Shown: positions 1 to 7,380 of the stretch, one piece after another
Layout of the letters: the number at the start of each line of letters is the position of its first letter
Numbering within the stretch: position 1 is the first letter of the stretch
Source of the DNA: an uncultured Prevotella sp.
Lineage (GTDB): Bacteria > Bacteroidota > Bacteroidia > Bacteroidales > Bacteroidaceae
Length of the DNA stretch: 44,233 bases
NCBI GenBank assembly: GCA_946405145.1
Contig: CAMJGE010000016.1
Span: forward strand, 1-44,233
Direction of reading: 5' to 3'
Translations under genes and position numbers: made by a program
Notes under the pieces: generated by a model
Databases searched by the model: none
Told to the model about the DNA's origin: nothing
Seen by the model: the letters and a program-made list of their open reading frames with translations, nothing else

Positions 1-53
1 TTTGAGGGGGTAGTGTCAATTGCGACGTGGGAGTTCGAGTCTCCTCCTCTTCA
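1..53 (+). tRNA. tRNA-Leu (probable GAG anticodon), 3' part only
   Basis: The window opens inside a tRNA with a long variable arm. Bases 4-6 (GAG) sit where the anticodon should be. Bases 14-17 and 24-27 pair as a variable-arm stem. The T arm is 29-33/41-45 around a TTCGAGT loop (34-40). Bases 46-52 form the 3' acceptor strand and A53 is the discriminator. A long variable arm with discriminator A fits Leu rather than Ser. The CCA end is not encoded. The 5' half lies outside the window, so the anticodon is inferred from spacing. Confidence 0.75.
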
Positions 54-70
54 CGTATTTTTTGAAAAAC

Positions 71-143
71 GCGGAAATAGCTCAGTTGGTAGAGCACAAC
101 CTTGCCAAGGTTGGGGTCGCGGGTCCGAGTCCCGTTTTCCGCT
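71..143 (+). tRNA. tRNA-Gly (GCC)
   Basis: A full cloverleaf can be drawn. The acceptor GCGGAAA (71-77) pairs with TTTCCGC (136-142). The D arm is GCTC/GAGC. The anticodon stem CAACC/GGTTG holds a loop with anticodon GCC. The T arm GCGGG/CCCGT surrounds TCCGAGT. The discriminator is T143 and CCA is not encoded. It lies 17 bases after the tRNA-Leu, so the two are probably transcribed together, possibly with the gene at 168. Confidence 0.96.
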
Positions 144-167
144 CTTTTAGGAAAACAACATTATCAA

Positions 168-710
168 ATGAATTTATATTTAAGATATTTTGACCGTGAA
201 ACACTCGTTTCTACAGTAGATGATGCTATAGACTTTTTAAAAAGTATTGAGGAGATCGATGTAGATCCTGAGTTAGAGGCTGACATCCGCGAGTATGTGG
301 CCAGTGATGTATTTTATCCCAAACGTTATAAGATTCATCCCCGTGTCTATTTTATCATTATAAAGACTGACGCTTCAACCATGCAGGATTTTAAGGATAA
401 GAAGGCGGTACATGCGCCTGAGACTCCAGCGCAGAAACAGGCTTCACCAGTGGTGAGCCGATTGAATGAGATCTGCCCGGGCTGGTATGAAGGAACACTC
501 GACTTTAAGCGCGTGCTGATGGTTCCGGGTACAGGTAAGTTCCAGTATCGTGATACCAAGTTTGTAGCTCGTGTGAAGGCTGAATCGGGGTTGGACTGCT
601 ATGAGCGTATCGTGGAGCATCTGCGTGAGCGTGTGGATGAGCGCAGTCAGTTCCCCTCAGCTAAGGGTAAGAACTTTAAATTCCGTTATTTAGGTAAGGC
701 TAAAATGTAA
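168..710 (+). CDS. Conserved hypothetical protein, 180 aa
   Basis: I do not recognise a named domain. The frame is open from 102, but that upstream part lies inside tRNA-Gly, so the ATG at 168 (protein start MNLYLRYFDRETLV) is the likely start. The protein is soluble, charged and has no signal peptide. It has an acidic helical N-terminal third, a linker near residues 80-100 rich in Ala, Pro and Gln, and a basic C-terminus ending KFRYLGKAKM. It lies 6 bases before ssb and is probably cotranscribed with it, which is compatible with a nucleic-acid-related role but does not show one. Confidence 0.75.
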   Translation: MNLYLRYFDRETLVSTVDDAIDFLKSIEEIDVDPELEADIREYVASDVFYPKRYKIHPRVYFIIIKTDASTMQDFKDKKAVHAPETPAQKQASPVVSRLNEICPGWYEGTLDFKRVLMVPGTGKFQYRDTKFVARVKAESGLDCYERIVEHLRERVDERSQFPSAKGKNFKFRYLGKAKM

Positions 711-716
711 TGTACT

Positions 717-1124
717 ATGAATAAAGTTATGCTTATTGGAAATGTGGGACAGGATCCCGAAGTGAGATATGTGGATCAGGGTGTGGCTGTGGCTCGTGTG
801 CGCCTGGCTACTACTGAGCGTGGTTATACACTGCAGAATGGTACGCAGGTACCTGATCATACCGATTGGCATACTATTGTTCTATGGCGTAGGTTAGCCG
901 AAATTGTAGAGAAATATGTGCATAAAGGCGACAAACTTTATATCGAGGGGCGTATCCGCTACACCTCGTATGATGACAAGCAGGGACAGCGTCGTTATGT
1001 AACTGAAATATGGGCTGACAACATGGAGCTTCTGTCTCCAAAACCTTCAGCTGCTCCTTCTGCTAACGAAGCGGTTGCGGCACCTGAGCCCGACAATAAG
1101 CCCGACGAGGCTCTGCCGTTCTGA
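717..1124 (+). CDS. ssb: Single-stranded DNA-binding protein
   Basis: Binds single-stranded DNA during replication, recombination and repair. The N-terminal 105 residues are an OB fold opening MNKVMLIGNVGQDPEVRY, with the usual DTDWH-like segment (DHTDWHTIVLWRRLAE) and a YIEGRIRY strand. A short Pro/Ala linker leads to the acidic tip DEALPF, the conserved C-terminal peptide that recruits partner proteins. The length, 135 aa, is normal for a Bacteroidales SSB. It is 2 bases from gldE, an arrangement I associate with this phylum. Confidence 0.95.
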   Translation: MNKVMLIGNVGQDPEVRYVDQGVAVARVRLATTERGYTLQNGTQVPDHTDWHTIVLWRRLAEIVEKYVHKGDKLYIEGRIRYTSYDDKQGQRRYVTEIWADNMELLSPKPSAAPSANEAVAAPEPDNKPDEALPF

Positions 1125-1126
1125 CA

Positions 1127-2446
1127 ATGGACTATCTTCAACAAATATTTAGCGAAGTTCAGTTCTTAGTACCTACCACAGGTGCTATTATTGCTGGTGT
1201 ACTTGCTTGTGTACTCTTGATATTCTCTGGCTATGCCTCAGGATCGGAGATTGCTTTCTTCTCTCTTTCGCCTAACGATCTGAATGATATGGATGAAGAG
1301 AAAAACGAAAGTGACCGTCAGATAACCGAGTTGCGACGTGAATCGGAACGCACCTTAGCCACTATCCTGATCACCAACATTCTAGTGAATGTCACCATCA
1401 TCATGCTGGCCAACTATTTGATTGCGCATGTCATTGATTTTGGTATGGCCTATTGGTTGGAGTTCGTGGTTATTACGGTATTGCTCACATTCCTTCTGCT
1501 CCTTTTTGGTGAAATCATGCCGAAGGTATATGCCAGCCAGCATCCCTTGGCGTTCTGCCGTTTCTCAGCTCCAGGTATCATTATGTTGCAGAAGTTGTTC
1601 TATCCGTTGGCTTCGATCCTGCTTCGTTCTGGTGTGCTGGCAGAGAAGATTGTTCAGAAAGAAAATCATGTGCTGAGCGTTGATGACCTTGAGCAGGCAT
1701 TGGAACTTACCGACAAGAACGACTTGAAGGAGGAAAAGAATATGCTTGAAGGCATCGTGCGTTTTGGCGATGAGACAGCCAAAGAGGTGATGACCAGTCG
1801 TCAGGATGTGGTTGATCTCGATTTCCGTACTTCCTTTGCCGATGTGCTGAAGTGTGTGGTTGAGAACAACTATTCACGTATTCCTGTCTATCAAGGTTCG
1901 ATTGATAATATTCGCGGTATCCTGTATATCAAGGACTTGCTGCCGTATCTGTCGAAGCCGTCAAACTTTCGTTGGCAGTCGCTGATCCGTCCGCCATATT
2001 TTGTGCCAGAGACGAAGAAGATTGATGATCTGCTGCGTGATTTCCAGGAGAACAAGGTGCATATTGCCATCGTAGTGGATGAGTTTGGCGGTACCAGCGG
2101 CATCATTACCCTTGAGGATATCCTTGAGGAGATCGTAGGTGAGATCAACGATGAGTATGATGAGGAGGAAAAGCCATATACTCGTATCAATGCGAATACC
2201 TATGTGTTTGAAGGTAAGACGCTATTGAGCGACTTATATAAGATTCTTGATCTCGACGATGAGATTTTTGAAGAAGTAGAGGGAGATGCCGACTCGTTGG
2301 CGGGTCTGCTGTTAGAGATAAAAGGTGATTTCCCCGAACTGCACGAGCGCATCGACTTCCAGAACTTCACATTTGAAGTGACAGAACTCGACGGTCATCG
2401 TATCTCAAAGATCAAGGTTATTATCCACGAACAGCCCTCCGCCTGA
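1127..2446 (+). CDS. gldE: Gliding motility-associated protein GldE (CNNM/CorC-type membrane protein)
   Basis: Inner-membrane protein of the CNNM/HlyC-CorC family. An N-terminal DUF21 membrane domain (about residues 15-190, with several hydrophobic helices such as TGAIIAGVLACVLLIFSGYA) precedes a CBS pair (about 205-330, with VVDEFGGTSGIITLEDILEE) and a C-terminal CorC_HlyC domain (about 345-430). Relatives act in Mg2+ or Co2+ transport. In flavobacteria GldE accompanies gliding and type IX secretion, but it also occurs in non-gliding Bacteroidales, so the name records ancestry rather than motility. The 3' end overlaps the convergent methyltransferase gene by 26 bases. Confidence 0.88.
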   Translation: MDYLQQIFSEVQFLVPTTGAIIAGVLACVLLIFSGYASGSEIAFFSLSPNDLNDMDEEKNESDRQITELRRESERTLATILITNILVNVTIIMLANYLIAHVIDFGMAYWLEFVVITVLLTFLLLLFGEIMPKVYASQHPLAFCRFSAPGIIMLQKLFYPLASILLRSGVLAEKIVQKENHVLSVDDLEQALELTDKNDLKEEKNMLEGIVRFGDETAKEVMTSRQDVVDLDFRTSFADVLKCVVENNYSRIPVYQGSIDNIRGILYIKDLLPYLSKPSNFRWQSLIRPPYFVPETKKIDDLLRDFQENKVHIAIVVDEFGGTSGIITLEDILEEIVGEINDEYDEEEKPYTRINANTYVFEGKTLLSDLYKILDLDDEIFEEVEGDADSLAGLLLEIKGDFPELHERIDFQNFTFEVTELDGHRISKIKVIIHEQPSA

Positions 2447-3176
2447 ATTCGCTGCAGGTAATAGCGGTGGCGATGGCAACATTCAGGCTGTCTGCCGTCT
2501 CTCCTTGATGGAAATCAGGAATCAGCAGTCGGCGGTTGATGCGCTGGCGCACTTCATCGGAGATACCATTTCCTTCATTTCCCATAACGATCAGGCCACC
2601 TGGCGTGAGCTCTTCTTTGTAGATGTCCTTACCATCCAGGAAGGTGCCATAGACGGGATAGGTATCTGGCAGACGGTCGAGCAGATCTGTCAATGGGGTG
2701 TAGATGATATTGACGCGAGCCAGACTGCCCATCGTGGCTTGTACCACCTTGGGGTTCCAGGCATCGGCAGTATCCTCGCTACAGATAAGTGTGCTGATGC
2801 CAAACCAGTCGGCGATGCGGATGATGGTTCCCAGATTGCCTGGGTCCTGAACACCATCGAGCGCAAGCGCCAATGTATGGTCGCTCAATAATGTCAGCGG
2901 ATCAGAAGTGTCCTGTGATGGGATGGGGAAGAGCGCTAGTACCTGCTGAGGATGTTGCTGGAAACTGATACGTTGCAGTTCTTCCTCAGTAAGAACCTGT
3001 GGGGTGATTCCTTCCAGTGCCTGCCATTGTGTCGTAGCGAACACAGCCTTTGGGGTATAGCGTTTCAAGAGGTCGCCTACCACCTTGGTTCCTTCTGCCA
3101 CAAACAGGCCTTCACGCTTGCGGTATTTCTTCTGTTCTAGTTGACGGATATATTTTTGCTGATTTTTACTGATCAT
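2421..3176 (-). CDS. TrmH/SpoU-family RNA 2'-O-methyltransferase
   Basis: Predicted SAM-dependent rRNA or tRNA ribose methyltransferase. The three SPOUT motifs are present: DGVQDPGNLGTIIRIADWFG, LIVMGNEGNGIS, and ADSLNVAIATAI near the C-terminus. These build the trefoil-knot SAM site. An N-terminal substrate-binding region (residues about 1-95, MISKNQQKYIRQLEQ...) precedes them. The frame is open to 3287, but the homology-like start is the ATG at 3176, which gives 251 aa and places a TAnnTTTG box 27-34 bases upstream. The substrate cannot be told from sequence; 23S rRNA is usual for this subgroup. Confidence 0.9.
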   Translation of the reverse strand: MISKNQQKYIRQLEQKKYRKREGLFVAEGTKVVGDLLKRYTPKAVFATTQWQALEGITPQVLTEEELQRISFQQHPQQVLALFPIPSQDTSDPLTLLSDHTLALALDGVQDPGNLGTIIRIADWFGISTLICSEDTADAWNPKVVQATMGSLARVNIIYTPLTDLLDRLPDTYPVYGTFLDGKDIYKEELTPGGLIVMGNEGNGISDEVRQRINRRLLIPDFHQGETADSLNVAIATAITCSEFRRRAVRG

Positions 3177-3202
3177 TTTGAAAAAAGTCGTTAATTCCGA
3201 TG

Positions 3203-3230
3203 CAAAGTTAAGAACTTTTTCGTAATTTTG
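3203..3230. promoter_or_regulatory. Divergent -7 boxes between the RNA methyltransferase and tamL
   Basis: On the plus strand, TAATTTTG at 3223-3230 matches the Bacteroidetes -7 consensus TAnnTTTG and lies 16 bases before the tamL start. On the minus strand, TAACTTTG at 3210-3203 serves the methyltransferase (ATG at 3176). The two boxes are 12 bases apart, so RNA polymerase could not occupy both at once. I see no good -33 TTTG for either. Confidence 0.6.
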
Positions 3231-3246
3231 CAACTTACAAATAAGA

Positions 3247-5472
3247 ATGTTGATGAAGAAACCCGTAAAATGGTCATATTTCGCCATTCTGGCAGGTGCC
3301 TTGCTATTAGGTTCCTGCTCGGTTTCACGTGATCTGCCGGAAGGTACCTACATGCTTGACAAGGTGAAGGTAATGACTGACGGGAAGTATCAGGACATCA
3401 ACCCTACGCAGATGATGAACTATGTGCGCCAGAAAGGAAACGCCCGTTGGTTCTCTGCCATCAAGATTCCTCTTGGTGTTTATGCGTTGGCGGGTAAGGA
3501 CAGCTCATGGATTAATCGCACCTTGCGTCAGATGGGTGAGGCACCAGTTATCTATGATACCCTTCTGGCTCGTCAGACTTGTGAAGATCTGCAGTTGGCA
3601 CTTCAGAATAAAGGCTATCTGGATGCTCAGGTGGAGATGTTTATAAAACCGCATCATCGTAAGATAGATGCTCTTTATGTGTTACACCCTGGACAACCCT
3701 ATTATATTAGTGATTTCACAACCGACATTCAGGATTCTGTAATTGCCAGGATGATAACCTCTCGTAAGTCTTTACTTCATAATGGCTTACAGTTCAGTAC
3801 CGATGCCTTGAATGCTGAACGTTCGCAAATTACGTCTTTTCTTCAGGATCAGGGCTACTTCAGATTCCATAAGGAGTTTATCACCTATCGGGCTCGTAAA
3901 GACTCAGCCCGGCATCAGGTGGGACTGGCCATGATATTACATCCTTATCGTGCTAACAGTGAGGCAAAGGACACCCTACATAGCAGATATCGGATTCGGA
4001 ATATCAGTTATGAGAGTGGTGCCCTGAATGATTCGGTGATCCATCTGCGGTCGTCGGTATTGAAGGAGAATACCTTCTTGACGGAAGGTCAGCCTTACTC
4101 CAGTAGTCAGCTGCAAAACACATATAACCACTTTGGACGACTGGGGGCTGTGAGATACACGAATATCAGTTTCCAGCCTGTGGCTGACACAACACTTCTG
4201 GATACGAAGATACAGATTCAGACCAATAAGCCCTCGACCATCAGTTTTCAACCAGAAGGTACGAATACTTCAGGTGATCTTGGCGCAGCCGTCTCGTTGA
4301 CATATCAGAACCGTAATATCTTCAAGGGTTCTGAGACCTTCACGATGAAAGTACGTGGTGCCTATGAAGCAATCCGTGGACTGGAAGGTTATAGTAATCA
4401 AGACTTTATAGAATACAGTATCGAAGGCCGACTAACCTTTCCACGCTTTATTGTACCTTTCCTAAGTGCAGAAAGTCGCAGAAGAAATACTGCCACAAGT
4501 GAGGTCTCTCTGATGTATGACTCTCAGGACCGTCCAGAATTCCATCGTCGCGTTCTGTCTTCCGGTTGGCGTTACCTATGGAAAAAACAAGGACAACCAG
4601 ACAGCTATCGTTTCGATGTGCTCGACCTGAACTATGTGTTTATGCCCTGGATAAGTGATACTTTTAGAAAAGAATATCTCGATAATCCCAGCAATTCGAA
4701 CGTTATCCTTCGCTATAATTACGAAGACCTGTTTATCATGAAGATGGGTTTTGGCTATACCTATAATAATGGCAGAGTGGCTTTGAAAACGAATGTGGAA
4801 TCGGCTGGTAACTTGTTGGGATTGGGTACCGCAATCTTTGGTGGATCGAAGAATGTTAATGGTCAGTATAGGGTGTTCGATATCGCCTATGCCCAGTATG
4901 TGAAAGCAGATGTGGACTTTGCCCGTAACCTTCTGGGGCGTGCTTCGAAAGACCAGTTGATATTCCATGTAGGACTGGGCGTGGCCTATCCTTATGGAAA
5001 CTCCAAGGTGTTGCCTTTTGAGAAACGTTACTTCTCGGGTGGTGCAAACAGTGTGAGAGGTTGGACGGTGAGAAGCCTGGGACCTGGTCGTTATAAGGAC
5101 AAGGATGGACGTATTAACTTCATTACGCAGACTGGTGACTTGAAACTTGATCTGAATCTTGAATACCGCACGCATCTTTTTTGGAAGTTTAATGGAGCAG
5201 CATTCCTTGATGCTGGTAATATCTGGACTCTTAGACAGTATGACGAACAGCCTGGCGGACAGTTCTCTTTTAAAGGCCTGATAACCGATCTGGCCGTGAG
5301 CTATGGTCTTGGTCTGCGACTGAATTTCGACTTTTTCGTCTTACGCTTTGACCTGGGTATGAAGGCTGTCAATCCGGCTTATCAGACGGAAGATGAAGCC
5401 CACTATCCATTGATCCATCCGAGGTTCAGTCGGGACTTTGCTTTCCATTTCGCAGTAGGAATGCCATTCTAA
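3247..5472 (+). CDS. tamL: TamL-type Omp85 outer-membrane lipoprotein
   Basis: BamA/TamA-superfamily protein of 741 aa. A lipoprotein signal ends in LLLGSC (lipid cysteine 24), as in the TamL form found in Bacteroidetes, where the Omp85 protein is also lipid-anchored. POTRA-like segments fill about residues 30-330 (for example TFLTEGQPYSSSQLQNTYNH), followed by a C-terminal 16-strand barrel region. The surface motif near RYFSGGANSVRGW is the Omp85 VRGF-like signature in the L6 loop, and the final residues AFHFAVGMPF end in Phe as barrel proteins do. It probably works with an inner-membrane TamB in outer-membrane assembly, but no tamB follows. ATG 3253 is an alternative start. Confidence 0.88.
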   Translation: MLMKKPVKWSYFAILAGALLLGSCSVSRDLPEGTYMLDKVKVMTDGKYQDINPTQMMNYVRQKGNARWFSAIKIPLGVYALAGKDSSWINRTLRQMGEAPVIYDTLLARQTCEDLQLALQNKGYLDAQVEMFIKPHHRKIDALYVLHPGQPYYISDFTTDIQDSVIARMITSRKSLLHNGLQFSTDALNAERSQITSFLQDQGYFRFHKEFITYRARKDSARHQVGLAMILHPYRANSEAKDTLHSRYRIRNISYESGALNDSVIHLRSSVLKENTFLTEGQPYSSSQLQNTYNHFGRLGAVRYTNISFQPVADTTLLDTKIQIQTNKPSTISFQPEGTNTSGDLGAAVSLTYQNRNIFKGSETFTMKVRGAYEAIRGLEGYSNQDFIEYSIEGRLTFPRFIVPFLSAESRRRNTATSEVSLMYDSQDRPEFHRRVLSSGWRYLWKKQGQPDSYRFDVLDLNYVFMPWISDTFRKEYLDNPSNSNVILRYNYEDLFIMKMGFGYTYNNGRVALKTNVESAGNLLGLGTAIFGGSKNVNGQYRVFDIAYAQYVKADVDFARNLLGRASKDQLIFHVGLGVAYPYGNSKVLPFEKRYFSGGANSVRGWTVRSLGPGRYKDKDGRINFITQTGDLKLDLNLEYRTHLFWKFNGAAFLDAGNIWTLRQYDEQPGGQFSFKGLITDLAVSYGLGLRLNFDFFVLRFDLGMKAVNPAYQTEDEAHYPLIHPRFSRDFAFHFAVGMPF

Positions 5473-5480
5473 GATATAAT

Positions 5481-5516
5481 TTATGTGAAAAGCCAACACT
5501 TTTCACATAATTTTTT
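5481..5516 (+). terminator. Rho-independent terminator after tamL
   Basis: A perfect 12-bp inverted repeat (5481-5492 with 5499-5510, arm TTATGTGAAAAG) surrounds a 6-base loop and is followed at once by six T residues (5511-5516). It starts 9 bases after the tamL stop. The symmetric stem could also bind a protein because the next promoter box begins 2 bases later. Confidence 0.9.
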
Positions 5517-5517
5517 G

Positions 5518-5525
5518 TACCTTTG
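5518..5525 (+). promoter_or_regulatory. Bacteroidetes -7 promoter element
   Basis: TACCTTTG matches TAnnTTTG exactly, 22 bases before the ATG at 5547. It directly abuts the tamL terminator. No clear TTTG lies about 20 bases upstream, where terminator sequence occupies the -33 position. Confidence 0.7.
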
Positions 5526-5546
5526 CACGAAAAATAAAAATAAGAC

Positions 5547-6350
5547 ATGTTGAAATTCATATCGTTTGGAAGTGGTAGCAGCGGTAATTGCTATTATCTT
5601 GGTACTGCAACCGACGGCTTGATAATAGATATCGGCGTTGGCATACGCTCTCTAAAAAAATCCTGTAAGGACTATGGTATACAGCTCTCGAAAGTACATC
5701 GGGTGCTGATAACCCACGACCATGCAGATCATATCAAGTCGGTGGGTTCGTTTAGCCATGAATACAAGGTGCCTGTCTATGCAACACAAAAGGTGCATAT
5801 GGGCATTGACCACAACTATTGTGTGGCAAGGAAAGTGGCTGATGAGATGAAAAAGGAGATTGTGGTAGGTGAGCCTATCCAGATGGGTGACTTTCTGGTG
5901 AAGCCATTCGCTGTTCCTCATGATGCCAGCGAGAACGTGGGCTATGAGATTCTGGTAGAGGGTATCACCTTTGTGGTGATAACAGATATAGGTAGCATCA
6001 CGGAAGAGATTCGTGCAAGTATCTCGCGCGCAAACTATCTAGTGATAGAGGCCAACCATGATGTGGAGATGCTGTCAAGTGGACCTTATCCGGAATATCT
6101 TAAGAAACGCATCCTCAGTAATACGGGGCATCTGTCGAACAAAGAATGCGGAGAGGTTCTTGCTAATCAGATGTCGGAAAACCTGAAGCACATTTGGCTT
6201 TGTCATCTCAGTGAGGAGAACAACCATCCGGAACTGGCTCGTAAGACAGTGGAGACAATTCTCAGAAGCTATGGTATCGTGCCTGGGAAGGATGTGGAAC
6301 TGGAGGTGCTGCGTCGGCAGCTTCCAACAGGAGTATATGAACTGACTTAA
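5547..6350 (+). CDS. Metallo-beta-lactamase-fold hydrolase (YycJ/WalJ-like)
   Basis: Cytoplasmic MBL-fold protein of 267 aa opening MLKFISFGSGSSGNCYYLG. The metal-binding motif is H57-D58-H59-A60-D61-H62, with further likely ligands in VPHD, VVITDIG and near WLCHLS, as in the YycJ/WalJ branch of predicted phosphodiesterases or nucleases. It is first in a run of same-strand genes (DMP19-like, smpB, metH, GHL10, lipoprotein) with small gaps. The substrate is not known from sequence; WalJ relatives have been linked to DNA metabolism. Confidence 0.88.
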   Translation: MLKFISFGSGSSGNCYYLGTATDGLIIDIGVGIRSLKKSCKDYGIQLSKVHRVLITHDHADHIKSVGSFSHEYKVPVYATQKVHMGIDHNYCVARKVADEMKKEIVVGEPIQMGDFLVKPFAVPHDASENVGYEILVEGITFVVITDIGSITEEIRASISRANYLVIEANHDVEMLSSGPYPEYLKKRILSNTGHLSNKECGEVLANQMSENLKHIWLCHLSEENNHPELARKTVETILRSYGIVPGKDVELEVLRRQLPTGVYELT

Positions 6351-6361
6351 AGAAAGAAACA

Positions 6362-6865
6362 ATGAAAGAAGTGATCGTAAAAGATGCTGATTTGCAGCAG
6401 GCAGCGATGGAAGGTATGGATGCCTTTGTGAATGTGTTCGTGAAGGCTATCTATGACGCTATTGGTGGTGAACTGACGCCTGAGACTATGGCGGAGTTGA
6501 ATGCAGACCAGATGACACTTCTGGCATGGGATGTGCTGCATCAGGAGGTTATGGATGGTGGGTTTGTGCAGTTGATTCACAATGGCTATGGTCCGTTCAT
6601 CTTCAAAAATCCCCTGGCTAAAGTGCTTCGGCTTTGGGAGATGCGCGGTCCTTCTAAACTGATATACGATGCCCATACTTTATGGCTCAAACATCGAGAG
6701 GAGATAGAGAAGGAGTGTACTGACGAGGAGTTTATGGCACTCTTTGAACAATACCCTGATTTTGATGATCTCGACGATAAGTTTGTTGAGAATGAGGAGG
6801 AATGGACCGAAGATATCGCACACTATATCGATGATCATCTGGAGAAGTTCGCAACGATTCAATGA
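6362..6865 (+). CDS. DMP19-family (DUF4375-like) protein
   Basis: Small acidic cytoplasmic protein (167 aa). The central block LNADQMTLLAWDVLHQEVMDGGFVQLIHNGYG resembles the DMP19/DUF4375 family, which has the pattern of helical repeats around GGFxQ(F/L)xxNGYG. The C-terminus is strongly acidic (DFDDLDDKFVENEEEW). Family members include a viral DNA-mimic protein, but cellular copies have no settled role. It begins 12 bases after the MBL gene and is probably cotranscribed. Family assignment is from memory of the motif. Confidence 0.75.
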   Translation: MKEVIVKDADLQQAAMEGMDAFVNVFVKAIYDAIGGELTPETMAELNADQMTLLAWDVLHQEVMDGGFVQLIHNGYGPFIFKNPLAKVLRLWEMRGPSKLIYDAHTLWLKHREEIEKECTDEEFMALFEQYPDFDDLDDKFVENEEEWTEDIAHYIDDHLEKFATIQ

Positions 6866-6897
6866 TCTTTTGAAGCATGGTATTTTGAAGAAATGAT

Positions 6898-7380
6898 ATG
6901 AACAAGGAACAGGAACAACTCAGGAAGAAAAGCCCTGTACAGATTAAAAATAAGAAGGCATCGTTTGAATACTTCTTCATTGAGACCTACACAGCCGGCA
7001 TTGTACTGACGGGTACGGAGATAAAAAGCATCCGACTCGGAAAGGCTAGTCTGGTGGATACCTATTGCGTGGTGATAAATGGCGAGCTATGGGTAAAAGG
7101 TATGAATATCAGTCCCTATTTCTATGGTTCTTATAATAATCACGAAATGAAGCGCGACAGGAAGCTGTTGCTGACAAAGAAGGAAATACGAGCCCTTGAG
7201 AGTGCAACAAAGCAGACAGGTTACACGATAGTACCTCTACTTGTGTTTATCGACAGCAAAGGAAGGGCTAAGATGGATCTTGCGCTTTGTAAAGGTAAGA
7301 AAGAGTTTGATAAGCGACAGACCCTGAAGGAAAAAGAAGACCGCAGGGAAATGGATAGGGCGATGAAAGTATATAAATGA
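6898..7380 (+). CDS. smpB: SsrA-binding protein SmpB
   Basis: Binds tmRNA and delivers it to stalled ribosomes for trans-translation. The 160-aa beta barrel carries the family signatures [28 protein letters not shown] and [14 protein letters not shown] [15 protein letters not shown]. The C-terminal tail [15 protein letters not shown] is the basic segment that reaches into the decoding centre. The tmRNA gene is not in this window. The stop codon overlaps the metH start (ATGA at 7377), suggesting translational coupling. Confidence 0.96.
   Translation: MNKEQEQLRKKSPVQIKNKKASFEYFFIETYTAGIVLTGTEIKSIRLGKASLVDTYCVVINGELWVKGMNISPYFYGSYNNHEMKRDRKLLLTKKEIRALESATKQTGYTIVPLLVFIDSKGRAKMDLALCKGKKEFDKRQTLKEKEDRREMDRAMKVYK

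Noticed and set aside
102..167. N-terminal extension of the 168-710 gene from an ATG at 102
   Set aside because: It would start inside the tRNA-Gly gene; ATG 168 gives the natural start.
5481..5510. Operator instead of terminator after tamL
   Set aside because: The perfect stem followed at once by six Ts is fully explained as a terminator; a dual role is possible but not needed.
7300..7380. Cobalamin or SAM riboswitch before metH
   Set aside because: metH starts inside the smpB stop, so there is no untranslated leader; no B12-box-like sequence was seen.
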